NCBI GenBank assembly: GCA_002721875.1
Contig: PBLU01000003.1
Coordinates: 98,766 to 162,765 of the forward strand
Direction of reading: 5' to 3'
DNA: 64,000 nucleotides
From: Chloroflexota bacterium
Lineage (GTDB): Bacteria > Chloroflexota > Dehalococcoidia > UBA1151 > TMED-70
A program made the translations under genes and the position numbers. The notes under the pieces are model-generated. The model ran no database searches. It was not told where the DNA came from and was given only the letters and a program-made list of their open reading frames with translations. Positions 63,396 through 64,000 of the stretch are shown one piece after another (position 1 is the stretch's first letter; each line of letters starts with the position of its first letter).

Positions 63396-63608
63396 ATGCC
63401 AGTTGATCCAAGAAAACATCTAGGTTTAGGACCAATAAAAAAACCTTTATTCGGTCACAACAGGTCTCATGCACTAAACGCTACACAAAAGATTTCTAAG
63501 CCCAATATTCAAAAGAGAAAAATAAGAATAAATGACAAGGAATACGTTGTAAAGCTTACTGCTAGAGAAATTAGAACTCTAGACAAAAAAGGTGTTATTC
63601 TAAAATAA
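63396..63608 (+). CDS. rpmB: 50S ribosomal protein L28
   Basis: A 70-residue L28 protein. The conserved core is FGHNRSHALNATQKISKPNI followed by QKRKIRIN and a C-terminal LTAREIRTLDKKG. The usual N-terminal CxxC zinc site is replaced here by MPVDPRKHLGLGPIKKP, a zinc-free form. GAGAG precedes the ATG. It is divergent from the DAK2 gene and its 3' end overlaps the convergent rpe gene by 14 bases. Confidence 0.88.
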   Translation: MPVDPRKHLGLGPIKKPLFGHNRSHALNATQKISKPNIQKRKIRINDKEYVVKLTAREIRTLDKKGVILK

Positions 63609-64000
63609 CTTTTCTAAATTCATTCACAGCTCCTCTAAAACCTAAGTTGCTATTCAAAATACCTGTTCCAGACACAAATAGTTTAGCTCCAGAATTAAAT
63701 CCACCTAAAACAGTTTCTGGCTTGACTCCTCCATCTATTGCGATCAATAAGTTCTGACTTATACTTTTATTATTTGAAAATTCTAAAATTTTATTGTTTA
63801 TATCTTCTATATATTTTTGACCACCTTTACCTGGGTATACTGTCATAAATAAAATTCGATCAATTTGTTGTAGATATGGCTCGATTAATTCAATAGGAGT
63901 ATCTGGATTTAATGCAATTCCAACCTTCATTCCATTATTCTTTATATTAGAAATTGTCATTAAAATATCAGATTTACTTTCAATATGAAAGGTAAATATA
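63595..64000 (-). CDS. rpe: Ribulose-phosphate 3-epimerase (N-terminus outside the window)
   Basis: The visible 134 residues are the C-terminal part of Rpe, which interconverts ribulose-5-phosphate and xylulose-5-phosphate. The frame is open to base 64000: an FTFHIE segment upstream of the first ATG matches the conserved metal-ligand His region. Then come GIALNPDTPIELIEPYL, MTVYPGKGGQKYI, the catalytic Asp in AIDGGVKPET, and SGTGI for phosphate binding. The N-terminal half lies beyond the window. The overlap with rpmB is 14 bases. Confidence 0.93.
   Translation of the reverse strand, partial: IFTFHIESKSDILMTISNIKNNGMKVGIALNPDTPIELIEPYLQQIDRILFMTVYPGKGGQKYIEDINNKILEFSNNKSISQNLLIAIDGGVKPETVLGGFNSGAKLFVSGTGILNSNLGFRGAVNEFRKVILE

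Noticed and set aside
1..64000. CRISPR arrays, transposons, prophage or integrated elements
   Set aside because: No short regularly spaced repeats, transposase, integrase or phage structural genes were seen; base composition and gene density look even across the window.

Overview
The window is a compact, AT-rich bacterial chromosome segment, roughly two-thirds A+T by eye. It carries 58 protein genes or gene fragments, one tRNA gene, and almost no non-coding space; no gap without a gene exceeds about 145 bases. Many adjacent genes overlap by 1 to 8 bases. There are no insertion sequences, integrases, phage genes, CRISPR arrays or rRNA genes. The gene set suggests a marine, streamlined member of the Chloroflexota, most like the SAR202 lineage. 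It has five divergent enolase-superfamily paralogues, three HpcH/HpaI aldolases, CaiB-type CoA transferase, MCT-like MFS carriers, malate/lactate dehydrogenases and an N-acyl-D-amino-acid deacylase. Housekeeping genes include RNase Y with its usual YmdB-like partner, and DAK2/DegV genes beside L28. The lineage is an inference from gene content; no 16S gene is present to confirm it.

Layout. 1-2091: the 3' part of argC, tRNA-Glu(UUC) and a DEAD-box helicase. 2201-7782: a sugar-acid catabolic region with an HpaI-type aldolase beside a rhamnonate-dehydratase-like enolase-superfamily protein, then a divergent operon of a second dehydratase, an MFS carrier and a zinc alcohol dehydrogenase. 7779-13926: membrane proteins (CaCA exchanger, small membrane proteins, MFS, RND/MMPL exporter). 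13945-19181: a tightly coupled run of a two-domain MerR-like regulator, a 10-formyl-THF-hydrolase-like protein, TldD, TldE and a HEAT-repeat protein. 19178-26502: ROK kinase, a cysteine-rich repeat lipoprotein, a zinc-lobe-deficient alcohol dehydrogenase, a Gfo/Idh/MocA oxidoreductase, a uronate-dehydrogenase-like SDR, FabI and an MFS carrier. 26587-34059: DnaE and a MacAB-like ABC exporter operon. 34164-38632: nitronate monooxygenase, Smr protein, acetyltransferase, oligoribonuclease and aminopeptidase P. 38643-44139: a galactonate-dehydratase-like protein, then an operon running from rny through the YmdB-like phosphoesterase, a frameshifted PHP protein and plsY to a zinc-finger membrane protein. 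44283-55933: a second catabolic island with CoA transferase, two aldolases, tandem Ldh/Mdh2 dehydrogenases, a genuine formylglycine-generating enzyme, two enolase-superfamily proteins, an FKBP lipoprotein and a D-aminoacylase-like amidohydrolase. 55998-64000: leuS, recG, degV, the DAK2 gene, rpmB and partial rpe.

How they work together. The catabolic genes fit non-phosphorylative oxidation of (deoxy)sugars and uronates. Dehydrogenases would make acids, enolase-superfamily dehydratases would make 2-keto-3-deoxy acids, and HpcH/HpaI aldolases would cleave these to pyruvate or a related oxoacid plus an aldehyde, with MFS carriers importing acids. The formylglycine-generating enzyme implies sulfatases elsewhere in the genome, which would fit sulfated algal polysaccharide as a source. 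No exact substrate can be assigned from sequence alone.

Most notable observations are: a PHP-phosphoesterase gene whose two halves are joined only across a 12-A tract (possible transcriptional slippage or pseudogene); unlisted short membrane genes, including a 53-codon gene coupled by ATGA to a lipoprotein gene; a lipoprotein with five paired-cysteine repeats; a MerR protein with a second MerR-like half; a CaCA exchanger with no canonical start codon at its first membrane helix; and repeated use of a CTAR tetranucleotide as a shared stop at convergent gene ends. I did not find a clearly new multi-gene system.
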